From Occultella aeris (GTDB lineage: Bacteria; Actinomycetota; Actinomycetes; Actinomycetales; Beutenbergiaceae): DNA of 64,000 nt. Positions 38,740-49,217 of this stretch are shown here, in pieces. Position 1 is the first letter of the stretch; each line of letters opens with the position of its first letter. The DNA is taken from NCBI RefSeq assembly GCF_902703175.1, contig NZ_CACRYJ010000071.1:124001-188000 (forward strand), given 5' to 3'. The notes below the pieces were generated by a model that saw nothing but the letters and a program-made list of their open reading frames with translations, searched no databases and was not told the origin of the DNA. The position numbers were made by a program, and so were the translations under genes.

Positions 38740-39537
38740 GTGGCGGTGCGCCCGTTGATCCCACAGCTCGCCGACCAGTCCGAGACGGTGCTGCGTCTGC
38801 GCGCAGCCGGCTGTGTCTTCGCGGAGGACGAGGCTCGTCTCCTGCACGAGGCCGCGGTAGGTGCCTCCGAACTCGAGGAACTCCTAGCCCGGCGAATCGC
38901 GGGCGAACCCCTCGAACAGATCCTCGGCTGGGCCGGGTTCGGAGGGTTGCGGATCCTCCTCGAGCCCGGGGTGTTCGTGCCACGCGCGCGCACCGAGTTC
39001 CTCGCCGACCGGGCCGCCGCCCTGTTGTGCCCAGGGGACGTGGCCGTTGACCTCTGCTGCGGGGCAGGGGCCATTGCCGCCGTGCTCGCAACTCGGGTCC
39101 CCGGCCTCGACCTGCACGCGGCCGATGTCCAGACGGAAGCGGTTCGCTGCGCACGCCGGAACCTGGCCGGCCACGCCCGGGTGCATTCCGGCGACCTGTA
39201 CGCCGCGCTCCCGGCCGAGCTCGCCGGCAGTGTCCGGGTGCTCGTCGCGAACACCCCGTACGTACCCACCGACGCGATCGCCCAGCTGCCGCCGGAAGCG
39301 CGCGACCACGAGCCGCACCTGACCCTCGACGGCGGGCCGGACGGCCTGGACGTCCAGCGCCGACTCGCCGCCGGAGCCGCTCGGTGGCTCGCCCCCGGTG
39401 GGTACCTGCTCGTCGAGACGAGCGACGAGCAGGGCCCGACGGCGGCCCGCGTCTTCTCCGAGCACGGCCTGGTGGCCGACGTGCTCAGCGAAGACGAGGT
39501 CGGCGCCACCGTGGTGCGGGGCCGCCTCCCCTGCTGA
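38740..39537 (+). CDS. Putative protein N5-glutamine methyltransferase (HemK/PrmC-like)
   Basis: A 265-residue SAM-dependent methyltransferase. The N-terminal helical domain contains EPLEQILGWAGFGG, close to the PrmC hallmark EPLAYIxG; the SAM motif is VAVDLCCGAGAIAA, and the catalytic NPPY box reads NTPY (VANTPYVPTDA). This variant subgroup is distinct from the true PrmC that methylates release factors, so the target is uncertain. GTG 38740 is chosen; GTG 38746 is also possible. Its neighbour is the Hcp-like gene. Confidence 0.82.
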   Translation: MAVRPLIPQLADQSETVLRLRAAGCVFAEDEARLLHEAAVGASELEELLARRIAGEPLEQILGWAGFGGLRILLEPGVFVPRARTEFLADRAAALLCPGDVAVDLCCGAGAIAAVLATRVPGLDLHAADVQTEAVRCARRNLAGHARVHSGDLYAALPAELAGSVRVLVANTPYVPTDAIAQLPPEARDHEPHLTLDGGPDGLDVQRRLAAGAARWLAPGGYLLVETSDEQGPTAARVFSEHGLVADVLSEDEVGATVVRGRLPC

Positions 39538-39658
39538 GGCTCGCTCCTGGTAGGAAGACCTCGTGTCCTCGGGAAGGGCGTGGGCGATGTCGGGGGTGAG
39601 GACTAGATTCGGACGCAACGTCGGTCAGTCGGTCGGACACCAGGTCGGGAGCGTGACG

Positions 39659-42600
39659 ATGCGCAACAGGTGCCCCGGCCGGGGCAGGACCGCCGAGCCG
39701 GCCGATCCTGCAGCCATCTCCGTACTGGAACTGCGGGTACACGGAATCGGCAACACGCCGCCCGCGGTGCTCCTCGACCTGCCGCCTGCGGAGATCATCC
39801 AGTCGCGTGGAGATGCGCTGGGCAGCTTCTGGGTGCCGACGGACGCCGCCGCCGAACGCGACCGCGCGCTGCCCGCCGAGGACGTGCACGTGATCCGGCC
39901 GGATACGCGCCGGGAGGCCTACTCCTGGGGCGCGATGGCTCGGCTGTCCACCGTGCCGGGGTGGGGCTTGATCGGGGCACTTGCGCGCGGCCTGGTCCGG
40001 GTCGGTTGGACGGTGCTCATCCCGTTCGGCTTGGCCAACGTGGCCTACTGGAGCCGCAGCCTGCCCAGCGGATCTGCCGGCTGGCGGGCCGGCAACGGAG
40101 CGGCGAGTGTCCGTGTCTTCTCGCTGCTCCTGACGCTGTTGTTCACCACGTCGACGGCGTCGGTCACCCTCGGCCTGCTCGCCGGGCAGTGCTTCCCGGC
40201 CGCGCAGACGGTGACCACGCCGGCCGGAGGAGCCGAGGTGGACGTCGCCCTCGCGTGCGCACGGCTGCCCGGGTTCGCCCAGACCCTGGCCGCGTGGGAC
40301 CCCGGGGCCCGGACCGCGCTGCTCGCTCTCGTGCCGCTCCTCGCCGTCGTCGCCCTCTGGCTGATCTCCCTGACCGGCCAGGTCCGCTACGAGGAGCGGA
40401 TGTCGCCCGCCCGTGCGGACGCCACGGCGCCCGCAGCCGGGTCGGGCCACGCACGCAGCGGCGCAGGGCCGGTCCCGCTCGCTCCGCGACCCGCCGAACC
40501 GGTTCCGGGACCGAGCCCGGGCGTTCCGGTCCTGGCCACGCCGGGCTTCTGGGGCCACCGTCTGCTCACCGTGACCACGGGTCGCCTCCATCTGGCGGCG
40601 GCCGCTTCCATGCTCACCGCGGTACTCGCATGGGACGGTGTGCTCGGCAACGTTCCGGCGTGCCGGAGACTGACCGGTGCCGTCACCACCGCGTGCACCG
40701 ACCGCGCCATCGCGGCGGCGGGGGAGCGCCCGCTGCTGGCCGGACTTGGGGCGGCCGCGACGGTGCTCCTGGCCTGGGCGGTCGCCCGGGTGTGCATCGG
40801 GTCGGAGGCGAGCCCGGATGTCGGGAGCGCCGGACGCGGCCGCCGCGTCCAGTCCGGCTCGTTGCTGCTGGGCTCGCTGGCCGTGTTCACGGGTGCGCTC
40901 GTCTCCACCTGGCGTGCGGAGGCCCCGCAGCCGTCCGCGGGCTACGCCGGGCTTGAGGCGATCCCGGTGCTGCTCGTCGCCGCGCTCCTCGGGATCGCCG
41001 TCGCGGCACTCGGCTGGCGGGGCGGGCTGCGGGCTCGCTGGTGGGTGCCGCTGCTGGCCCTCGGTACGGTCGGTTGCGGGGGGTTCGCAGTGCTGCGCGT
41101 CGCGGCCGACTGGGCCGTGCTCCTGCTCGGCGCCGGCGTGGTGGCGCTGTTCGCCCTGCTCGTGCTGGTGCTGAGGGCATTGCGGCGTCCGTCCGGTGCG
41201 GGCGAGGGCTGGTCCGGGGGTGGCCCGGGTGTGCTCCTGCTCCTTGCCGGGGGCGCCGCGATGATCCTCTCGACGCTGGTCGTGCTCGGGACGGAGGCGT
41301 TCCTGAACGGCGCCGGTCCACAGGTACCGTTCGCCGTCGCGGCTGGTTCTGCCCTGACCCTCCCGACGGCGGAACTCGCCACCGTGGGCGAGCTCGCCCG
41401 TGCCCAGGCGGACTGGCCTGCTGTGCTGGCGGCGCCGCAGGCCTATGCGGAGTTCGGCCTCGCGACGCTGCTCACGTTGGCGGCACTGGTGATCGCGGTG
41501 ATCCCGCCCGCGCTGCGGGCGCTCCTGGGTACCCGGCCGGTGCCGGGAGCGTCGCGTATGTGGTTGGACCCCAGCCACGGTGACCCTGGCACCCCCGACC
41601 GCGGCAACGAGCGCAGTAGCGCGCGGCGGAGTGGGGATCGTCGTCGGTCCAGCCTCGGCTCCAGGCGGGACGGTGGCGGCAGTGCCGCAGACTCGCAGAT
41701 CCAGCGTTCGCGACAGGTCGCGGCGGCGATCCAGCGCGCCGAGCCGGTGGTCGGCTGGGTCGCCGGCGGCGCCGCGCTGGCGCTCGCGCTCACCCTACTC
41801 ACGCGAGTGCCCCGGCCGCCCGCGTCGGCGGAGACGACGGGAGACGGATGGGGGCGCGCCGGGGCGGCGGAGTCCGGTACGGGGTTCGTCGGAATCCCCC
41901 TGCCGCCCTGGGCCCTGCCTGAGGACGTCACCACCTGGGCGATCGGCGCGGTCGGGGCCGCCGCGGTGGCGCTGCTGGGCGCCATGCTCGCGGGAGCGGT
42001 CGGCACCGGCGCCCGCCCACTCGGGATCCTCTGGGACATGCTCTGCTTCCTACCGCGGGCGGCGCACCCGTTCGGGCCGCCGTGCTACGCGGAGCGGGCG
42101 GTGCCGGAACTCCGGGGCCGTATCGACGCCTGGCTCGGCGGAGCCGAGTACGACGCGCGCTCCCTCGCTGCGCCGGCAGACCGGCGAGTGGTGCTCTCGG
42201 CGCACTCCCTCGGTGCGGTGCTGGCGGTCGCCGTCCTGCTCGCACGACCGCGAGATCCCGCGACCGCTCGCATCGGCCTGCTCACCTACGGCACCCAGGT
42301 GCGCGGCTTCTTCGGACGCTACTTCCCCGAGCTGCTCGGCTCGGTGGCGACCGGGAACCCGCCATGCCGGGCACCGTCCTACCTGGCCGCGGATCCTTGG
42401 CACCTCGACCGGGCGGAGCCGATTCCTCCAGTGGGCCGGCTACCGACCGGAAGGCACACGCTGACCGCCCTGTTGACCGGTCCCGGCCAGGACGAACCGG
42501 CGTGGGTGAATCTCTGGCGCCGCACGGATCCGCTCGGGCTCCCGGTCCACTCCTACCGCGACAACGAGATCGATCGCGGCGCGGAGGAGTGCGATCGGGG

Positions 42601-42721
42601 CGGGTATCTGTTCGGGGTGATGGCGCACTCGGGATATCCGCGTGCGTTCGCCTACCACCGGGCCCTTGCCGAGGTGCTGGCCCGGCTGTCCCCGCACCGG
42701 TCCCGCCCCGCCCGCCGATGA
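39659..42721 (+). CDS. Large polytopic membrane protein with C-terminal serine-hydrolase-like domain
   Basis: Not assignable to a named family. Residues 20-60 (ISVLELRVHGIGNTPP, then DALGSFWVP) are conserved-looking and cytosolic; then come about ten or more hydrophobic segments to residue 790, separated by Ala/Pro/Arg-rich linkers. The C-terminal 200 residues look like an alpha/beta hydrolase lid-less core: VVLSAHSLGAVLAVAV (Ser850 in SxxSLG), TYGTQVRGFF, and WVNLWRRTDPLGLPV with an Asp. Together with a late His it may be a triad. The ATG 39659 is chosen just before the conserved part; the frame is open to GTG 39563. It stands alone between the HemK-like gene and the AraC gene. Confidence 0.7.
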   Translation: MRNRCPGRGRTAEPADPAAISVLELRVHGIGNTPPAVLLDLPPAEIIQSRGDALGSFWVPTDAAAERDRALPAEDVHVIRPDTRREAYSWGAMARLSTVPGWGLIGALARGLVRVGWTVLIPFGLANVAYWSRSLPSGSAGWRAGNGAASVRVFSLLLTLLFTTSTASVTLGLLAGQCFPAAQTVTTPAGGAEVDVALACARLPGFAQTLAAWDPGARTALLALVPLLAVVALWLISLTGQVRYEERMSPARADATAPAAGSGHARSGAGPVPLAPRPAEPVPGPSPGVPVLATPGFWGHRLLTVTTGRLHLAAAASMLTAVLAWDGVLGNVPACRRLTGAVTTACTDRAIAAAGERPLLAGLGAAATVLLAWAVARVCIGSEASPDVGSAGRGRRVQSGSLLLGSLAVFTGALVSTWRAEAPQPSAGYAGLEAIPVLLVAALLGIAVAALGWRGGLRARWWVPLLALGTVGCGGFAVLRVAADWAVLLLGAGVVALFALLVLVLRALRRPSGAGEGWSGGGPGVLLLLAGGAAMILSTLVVLGTEAFLNGAGPQVPFAVAAGSALTLPTAELATVGELARAQADWPAVLAAPQAYAEFGLATLLTLAALVIAVIPPALRALLGTRPVPGASRMWLDPSHGDPGTPDRGNERSSARRSGDRRRSSLGSRRDGGGSAADSQIQRSRQVAAAIQRAEPVVGWVAGGAALALALTLLTRVPRPPASAETTGDGWGRAGAAESGTGFVGIPLPPWALPEDVTTWAIGAVGAAAVALLGAMLAGAVGTGARPLGILWDMLCFLPRAAHPFGPPCYAERAVPELRGRIDAWLGGAEYDARSLAAPADRRVVLSAHSLGAVLAVAVLLARPRDPATARIGLLTYGTQVRGFFGRYFPELLGSVATGNPPCRAPSYLAADPWHLDRAEPIPPVGRLPTGRHTLTALLTGPGQDEPAWVNLWRRTDPLGLPVHSYRDNEIDRGAEECDRGGYLFGVMAHSGYPRAFAYHRALAEVLARLSPHRSRPARR

Positions 42722-42780
42722 CCGGCATTGCGGTGGCCACGCGCTGGGAAAGTACGGGTGAGCATGGCAGGATCTAGCGA

Positions 42781-43224
42781 GTGCCGAAGGACGAAGCGGA
42801 GCGGCTGAGCGACCTGAAGAGACTGCGGCGGGTCCGCGACCGGATCGATCGCGAGTACGCGCAGCCACTCAACGTGGATGCGCTGGCGCAGGCCGAGTAC
42901 ATGTCGTCCGGTCACCTGAGCCGGGAGTTCCGGGCCGCGTTCGGCGAGTCCCCGTACAGCTACCTGATGACCAGACGCATCGAGCGCGCCATGGCGCTCC
43001 TGCGCGTGGGCGAGCTCTCCGTGACCGAGGTCTGCTTCGCCGTCGGGTTCTCCTCCCTCGGCACGTTCAGCACCCGGTTCACCGAACTCGTCGGCATGCC
43101 GCCCAGCGTCTACCGGACCGAGGATGCAGGGCCGCCAGCGGGCATCCCGGCATGCGTCGCGAAACGGGTCGCACGACCGATCAGGAATCGAGAAGCGCCC
43201 GCACCGACACCGGAACTACCGTGA
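42781..43224 (+). CDS. AraC-family transcriptional regulator
   Basis: A 147-residue regulator made of the AraC C-terminal double-HTH domain only: RIDREYAQPLNVDALAQAEY with SSGHLSREFRAAFGESPYSYL (first HTH) and LSVTEVCFAVGFSSLGTFSTRF (second), then a variable basic tail. No ligand-binding domain is present. The gene lies 5 bp before a VOC gene and 2 genes before an UvrA-like ATPase gene, so it probably regulates this cassette. GTG start; a weak CAGGAT box ends 7 nt upstream. Confidence 0.88.
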   Translation: MPKDEAERLSDLKRLRRVRDRIDREYAQPLNVDALAQAEYMSSGHLSREFRAAFGESPYSYLMTRRIERAMALLRVGELSVTEVCFAVGFSSLGTFSTRFTELVGMPPSVYRTEDAGPPAGIPACVAKRVARPIRNREAPAPTPELP

Positions 43225-43229
43225 GGCGC

Positions 43230-43643
43230 ATGGACATCACCATTCACCAGGCATATCTTCCGCAGACCGATCCGGACGCCGCACTGGCGTTCTATCGGGA
43301 CACACTCGGCTTCGAGGTTCGCAACGACGTCGAGTACCAGGGCCTGCACTGGCTCACCGTCGGCCCTCCCGGACAGCCCGATACCTCGATCGTGCTGACC
43401 CCACCGGCGGCCGACCCGGGCATCACCGAGGACGAACGCAAGGTCATCGCAGAGATGATGGCCAAGGGCACCTACGCCGGGATCAACCTCGCGACCTCCA
43501 ACCTCGACGAGGCGTTCGAGAAGGTCCAGGCCGGCACGGCCGGCGAGGTCGTCCAGGAGCCGACCGAGCAGCCCTGGGGGGTACGGGACGCCGCGTTCCG
43601 GGACCCGTCCGGCAACATGATCCGCATCTTCGAGAGCAAGTAG
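43230..43643 (+). CDS. VOC family protein (glyoxalase/bleomycin-resistance-like)
   Basis: A 137-residue protein with two beta-alpha-beta-beta-beta modules. The first is TIHQAYLPQTDPDAALAFYRDTLGF and the second is GINLATSNLDEAFEKVQ, ending with VRDAAFRDPSGNMIRIFE. Metal ligands are plausible (His6 and the Glu of IRIFE). The family covers glyoxalases, drug-binding resistance proteins and dioxygenases; the substrate is unknown. It sits between the AraC and UvrA-like genes, a context that suggests drug resistance (inference). Confidence 0.85.
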   Translation: MDITIHQAYLPQTDPDAALAFYRDTLGFEVRNDVEYQGLHWLTVGPPGQPDTSIVLTPPAADPGITEDERKVIAEMMAKGTYAGINLATSNLDEAFEKVQAGTAGEVVQEPTEQPWGVRDAAFRDPSGNMIRIFESK

Positions 43644-43661
43644 ACACCGTTGGAGACACCG

Positions 43662-46040
<2,379 letters not shown>

Positions 46041-46056
46041 GCGGACCCCAGCACGG

Positions 46057-46074
46057 TATCTTGATCTCGAGATA
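46057..46074. promoter_or_regulatory. MarR-type palindromic operator candidate
   Basis: TATCTTGATCTCGAGATA is an 18-bp palindrome with one mismatch per half (TATCTTGA / TCGAGATA), containing the perfect core ATCTCGAGAT. It is AT-rich against the genome and lies 20 bp before the next VOC gene. It resembles TATCTTGA-type MarR/PadR sites; no such regulator gene is near. Confidence 0.4.
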
Positions 46075-46093
46075 TCTATCCGGGAGGACCCAG

Positions 46094-46516
46094 ATGCGAC
46101 TGCACCACGTCCAGATCTCGATGCCGGTGGGCCAGGAGGACCTCGCGCGACGGTTCTACGCCGACGCCCTCGGCCTGACCGAGGTGGCCAAGCCCGCCGC
46201 GCTGGCCGGGCGCGGTGGGTGCTGGTTCCGAGCCTTCACAGACGGGTTGGTGACGGCGGAGCTCCATCTCGGGGTCGACGACCCGTTCGCGCCGGCCAAG
46301 AAGGCGCACCCGGCGCTCATGGTGGAGAACCCCGCTGAGCTCCGGGCGCTGGGGGAGCGCGTGGCCGAGGCCGGCTTCGAGGTCTCCTGGGCGGAGCGGA
46401 CCACGTTCAGCGGCTACGAGAGGTTCCACTGCCGCGACGGGTTCGACAACCGCATCGAGGTCATGACGACGCTCGGGAAGCCGGAGCGCGGGGATCGGCC
46501 TGGCCCGGCAAACTGA
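46094..46516 (+). CDS. VOC family protein
   Basis: A 140-residue VOC protein. It begins MRLHHVQISMPVGQEDLARRF and ends FDNRIEVM, with LHHV (His metal ligand) and RIEVM (Glu ligand) in the two modules and GLTEV in the first. Substrate unknown. ATG 46094 has GGGAGG upstream. A candidate MarR-type operator is 20 bp before the start, so expression is probably controlled by a small-molecule-sensing repressor encoded elsewhere (inference). It is separate from the UvrA-like cassette. Confidence 0.85.
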   Translation: MRLHHVQISMPVGQEDLARRFYADALGLTEVAKPAALAGRGGCWFRAFTDGLVTAELHLGVDDPFAPAKKAHPALMVENPAELRALGERVAEAGFEVSWAERTTFSGYERFHCRDGFDNRIEVMTTLGKPERGDRPGPAN

Positions 46517-46535
46517 CAATGGCTACGGTGCTCCG

Positions 46536-46999
46536 ATGTAGGCCCGAGTCTCCGAAGCCCTGTCCTTCGAGCGCGCGCGGGACTTGGCGCGGCGGCACAA
46601 CTGGCGCGAGAAGGTGCTCGTCCTGGAGCACACCGAGTCCTACCCCACGGCGGGCGTCCAGGTGCCGGCGGGTGGGGTTGACCCGGGCGAGGATCCGGCG
46701 GACACGGCGACCCGGGAGCTCTTCGAGGAGACCGGCCTGCGCGTTCCTGGACCCGCGCAGTACCTCAGCTCCCAGCGCTGGCACGACGAGGCGGCGCCAT
46801 CACGGATCCGGCACTACTACCGGCTCACTGCGCCGCTGGAGACGCCGGACCGATGGGAGCACGTGGTCAGCGCGGGAGAGGAGGATTCCGGGTGCTGTTC
46901 CGGTTGCCCTTCCGGCCGTTGACCGATCCAGGGCTCACGCCGGGGTTCGGTTGGGACGCCGAGCTCGAGCAGGTCCGCAGGTCGCCCACGCCGACATGA
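46536..46999 (+). pseudogene. Nudix hydrolase, broken by an early stop and a frameshift
   Basis: The Nudix box is intact: GGVDPGEDPADTATRELFEE followed by TGL (roughly residues 46-68 of the reconstructed frame). Yet the apparent start ATG 46536 is followed at once by TAG (46539-46541) in the same frame, after which ARVSEALSFERARDLARRHN reads through. Near 46890 a one-base shift is needed: beyond it the other frame gives VLFRLPFRPLTDPGLTPGFGWDAELEQVRR, a normal family C-terminus. The TTG at 46584 could still start a truncated 112-residue protein. Sequencing error cannot be ruled out. Confidence 0.7.
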
Positions 47000-47020
47000 G
47001 CGGGTGCACGGGGTCGGGAC

Positions 47021-47056
47021 TTGATACGCAAGCGCCCACTTGCCTATAGTGTTCAC
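47021..47056 (+). promoter_or_regulatory. Leaderless promoter with inverted-repeat operator (ArsR gene)
   Basis: TTGATA (47021-47026) and TATAGT (47045-47050), 18 bp apart, form a near-consensus promoter; transcription would begin at A of ATG 47057. An inverted repeat GCAAG (47028-47032) / CTTGC (47039-47043) sits in the spacer, placed to be bound by the repressor encoded next. Confidence 0.7.
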
Positions 47057-47341
47057 ATGGCCGATGTGTTCCGCGCCCTCGACGATGAGACGAGGCGTCT
47101 CGTCCTGGACCAGTTGGCGACGCGGGACGGGCAGACGCTCTTCGAGATCTGCTCGATCCTGGCGGCGCGGTACGACGTCAGCCTGACGCGCCAGGCGATC
47201 TCGCAGCATCTCGGAGTCCTCGAGGAAGCCGGGCTGATCAGGACCGAGCGACTCGGGCGTTCCAAGTACCACTACTTCACCCCAGAGCCACTCGCCGAGA
47301 TCGCTCGGCGGTGGCCGACCGGACAAAGGACCGAACCATGA
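47057..47341 (+). CDS. ArsR-family (winged-helix) transcriptional regulator
   Basis: A 94-residue DNA-binding protein: FRALDDETRRLVLDQLATRD (helix 1-2), SLTRQAISQHLGVLEEAGLI (recognition helix-turn-helix), and RTERLGRSKYHYFTPEPL (wing). No Cys metal-binding motif is visible, so it probably belongs to the non-metal ArsR group (SdpR-like). It overlaps the following VOC gene by 4 bp (ATGA), an arrangement seen for ArsR regulators that control a VOC partner. Likely self-regulated through the upstream inverted repeat. Confidence 0.88.
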   Translation: MADVFRALDDETRRLVLDQLATRDGQTLFEICSILAARYDVSLTRQAISQHLGVLEEAGLIRTERLGRSKYHYFTPEPLAEIARRWPTGQRTEP

Positions 47342-47745
47342 GGATCGAACTGACCAGCATCTTCGTCGACGACCAGCGGGCCGCCCTCGACTTCTACACC
47401 GGCGTACTCGGCTTCACCAAGCGTCACGACATCCCGCTCGGGGACAACTTCTGGTTGACCGTCGCCTCGCCGGAGGTACCCGACGGTCCCGAACTGCTCC
47501 TGGAGCCGTCGGACCACCCCGCTGCTCGCGCATACCGGGCCGCGCTCGTCGAGGACGGGATCCCGCTCGTGCAGTTCGCCGTCGATGACGTCGACGCCGA
47601 GCACGCCCGGCTGACCGAGCGTGGGGTCGTGTTCACGCAGCCGCCCACGGACATCGGAACCGCCGGCGTGGCGGTCTTCGACGACACCTGCGGCAACCTC
47701 GTGCAGATCGTCGCCGTGAAGCCGGAGACGGTGGCCGCTGGTTGA
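47338..47745 (+). CDS. VOC family protein
   Basis: A 135-residue VOC protein coupled to the ArsR gene by ATGA. Its motifs are ELTSIFVDDQRAALDFYTGVLGF (first module), VQFAVDDVDAEHARLTERGV and AVFDDTCGNLVQIV (second, Gln in place of Glu for the metal ligand). Family members detoxify or bind small molecules. The substrate is unknown, but the pairing with an ArsR regulator suggests it acts on the molecule that releases the repressor (inference). Confidence 0.87.
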   Translation: MRIELTSIFVDDQRAALDFYTGVLGFTKRHDIPLGDNFWLTVASPEVPDGPELLLEPSDHPAARAYRAALVEDGIPLVQFAVDDVDAEHARLTERGVVFTQPPTDIGTAGVAVFDDTCGNLVQIVAVKPETVAAG

Positions 47746-47781
47746 CGCGGCGGGGGAGTCGACCGGCTCACTCCGGCCGGC

Positions 47782-48267
47782 TCACGGTCCGTCGGTGACA
47801 CTCCACAACAGTTCGGGATTGTGCTCGAAACCCGCGCGTTCATACATCGGCACCGACAGTGGCGATGCGTGGACGGTCACATGTTCACACCCTCGGCGGC
47901 GGGCCTCCTGCAGGACCGCCGCGACGAGCCGGCTCCCGACGCCACGTCCGCGGAACTCCCGCAGCACGTAGCAGGACTGTAGGTCGCCGTTGAGGCGCTG
48001 CATCCGGTCCGGCGCCGGGACTCGCTCGAGAAGTGCCAGCCAGGCCATGCCGATCGCACTCCCGGACGACCGAGCGACGAACGCGACGTGCGAGTCACCG
48101 TGGGTGCGAGCCCAGGCGGCGGCAGCGGTGACGTAGTCGTCGTGGTTCGGCAGGTTCGCGCCGCCGTAGGGCTGGTCGTGGACCCAGTGCCACCGTAAGG
48201 AGGCCACCTGGCCGAGTTCGTGATCGCGAGCTGGGCGCACGTCGACCTCGGGTGTCGTCTCGGTCAC
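47782..48267 (-). CDS. GNAT family N-acetyltransferase
   Basis: A 161-residue acetyltransferase. The acetyl-CoA loop is CYVLREFRGRGVGSRLV, followed by VTVHASPLSVPMYERAGFE, the typical C-terminal GNAT signature. It is similar along its length to the GNAT gene at 56768 (HVAFVAR, GMAWLAL, VTVHS, MYERAGFE), so these are paralogues. GTG 48267 is the likely start, with CACGAT 6 nt upstream as a weak -10 box. Substrate unknown. It is convergent with the ArsR-VOC operon. Confidence 0.85.
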   Translation of the reverse strand: MTETTPEVDVRPARDHELGQVASLRWHWVHDQPYGGANLPNHDDYVTAAAAWARTHGDSHVAFVARSSGSAIGMAWLALLERVPAPDRMQRLNGDLQSCYVLREFRGRGVGSRLVAAVLQEARRRGCEHVTVHASPLSVPMYERAGFEHNPELLWSVTDGP

Positions 48268-48391
48268 CTCACCATCGTGGCAGACCGACGTCGCGGATCG
48301 TGGCAGGCGTGGCGGGCGACGATATCCACGAGTCCTGCGCCGTACACACCGGTACATTCTCAGGACGGAGTCGGCCAACGAGGAGGCGGAC

Positions 48392-49053
48392 ATGTCTGTC
48401 ACAGAGCTCCACGCCGCCGGGCAAGGGCTCAGGAACTGGCAACCCTGCTCCTACAGCGTGCCCGACGGGCCGATCCGACGGCGGGCCTCTGGGAGGCCAC
48501 GGACGTGCAGCGGTGGTGGCGCAGTCCACGACGCTCCGACGATGTCGAGAAACCGTTCGCCCTGGAACACGCGGCGGAGTGCTCCGGGAACCGGTTCGAG
48601 GTACCCCTGAGTGATGACGATCGTGTCTCTCGGGGGTTGGCCGAGCGACCGGGTCAGGGCACCCGCTGCGGGCTTCACGCTCGTTGACCGCACGCAGCGC
48701 CCGGACACGGCGCACCCGGTGCGGCGCCGGAGCGGCGAGGACATCGCACGATGCCTGGAGCAGTGTTCCCTCTACGACCAGGCCCTGGACCTGGCCATAG
48801 AGAATGCCGAGGGACGGACCGCGGGGTACGCGCTGTTCTGGTTCGACGCGGACACGAAGGTGGGACTGGTCGAACCCGTGCAGGTCGAGGACGGCTACCA
48901 GCGCCGAGGCCTCGCCCGGGCGATGCTGTGCGCGGGGATCGACCGCCTCACCGCCAGAGGAGCCGAGCGGGTGAAGGTCTCGTCCGAGACGCACGCGGCG
49001 GGCGCGCGCTGTATCAAGGCACCGGGTTCCGGCCGACGTCCACGGCGACCTGA
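48392..49053 (+). pseudogene. Double-GNAT acetyltransferase gene with several frameshifts
   Basis: Pieces of one family appear in alternating frames: MSVTELHAAGQGLRNWQ (from 48392), then TAGLWEATDVQRWWRSPR (48480-48530, other frame), GFTLVDRTQRPDTAHPV and VGLVEPVQVEDGYQRRGLAR (48675-48920, first frame again), and finally ALYQGTGFRPTSTAT ending at TGA 49051 (second frame). The QRRGLAR acetyl-CoA loop is intact. At least three frame changes and a missing segment between 48590 and 48680 show that the gene is dead. The ORF that runs on to 49180 is a read-through product. Confidence 0.7.
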
Positions 49054-49217
49054 TATCGCTCGAATCACGGGTAGGGGAGTAACGCGTCGGTCTGAAGAAC
49101 GGATGTTCGACCGGGGGACTCCAGCTCTTGAGGAGCTCGGCCACCCATTTCCCGTTTACACGCGACCTACCCTGTGTTGATGAAGCGGTTCCACTGCGCC
49201 GACGGGCACGAGATCTG

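Noticed and set aside
39485-41578. 697-residue minus-strand frame opposite the large membrane protein
   Set aside because: Arg/Gly/Gln/His-rich shadow with no hydrophobic pattern or motif; the + strand frame has clear membrane segments and the AHSLG motif.
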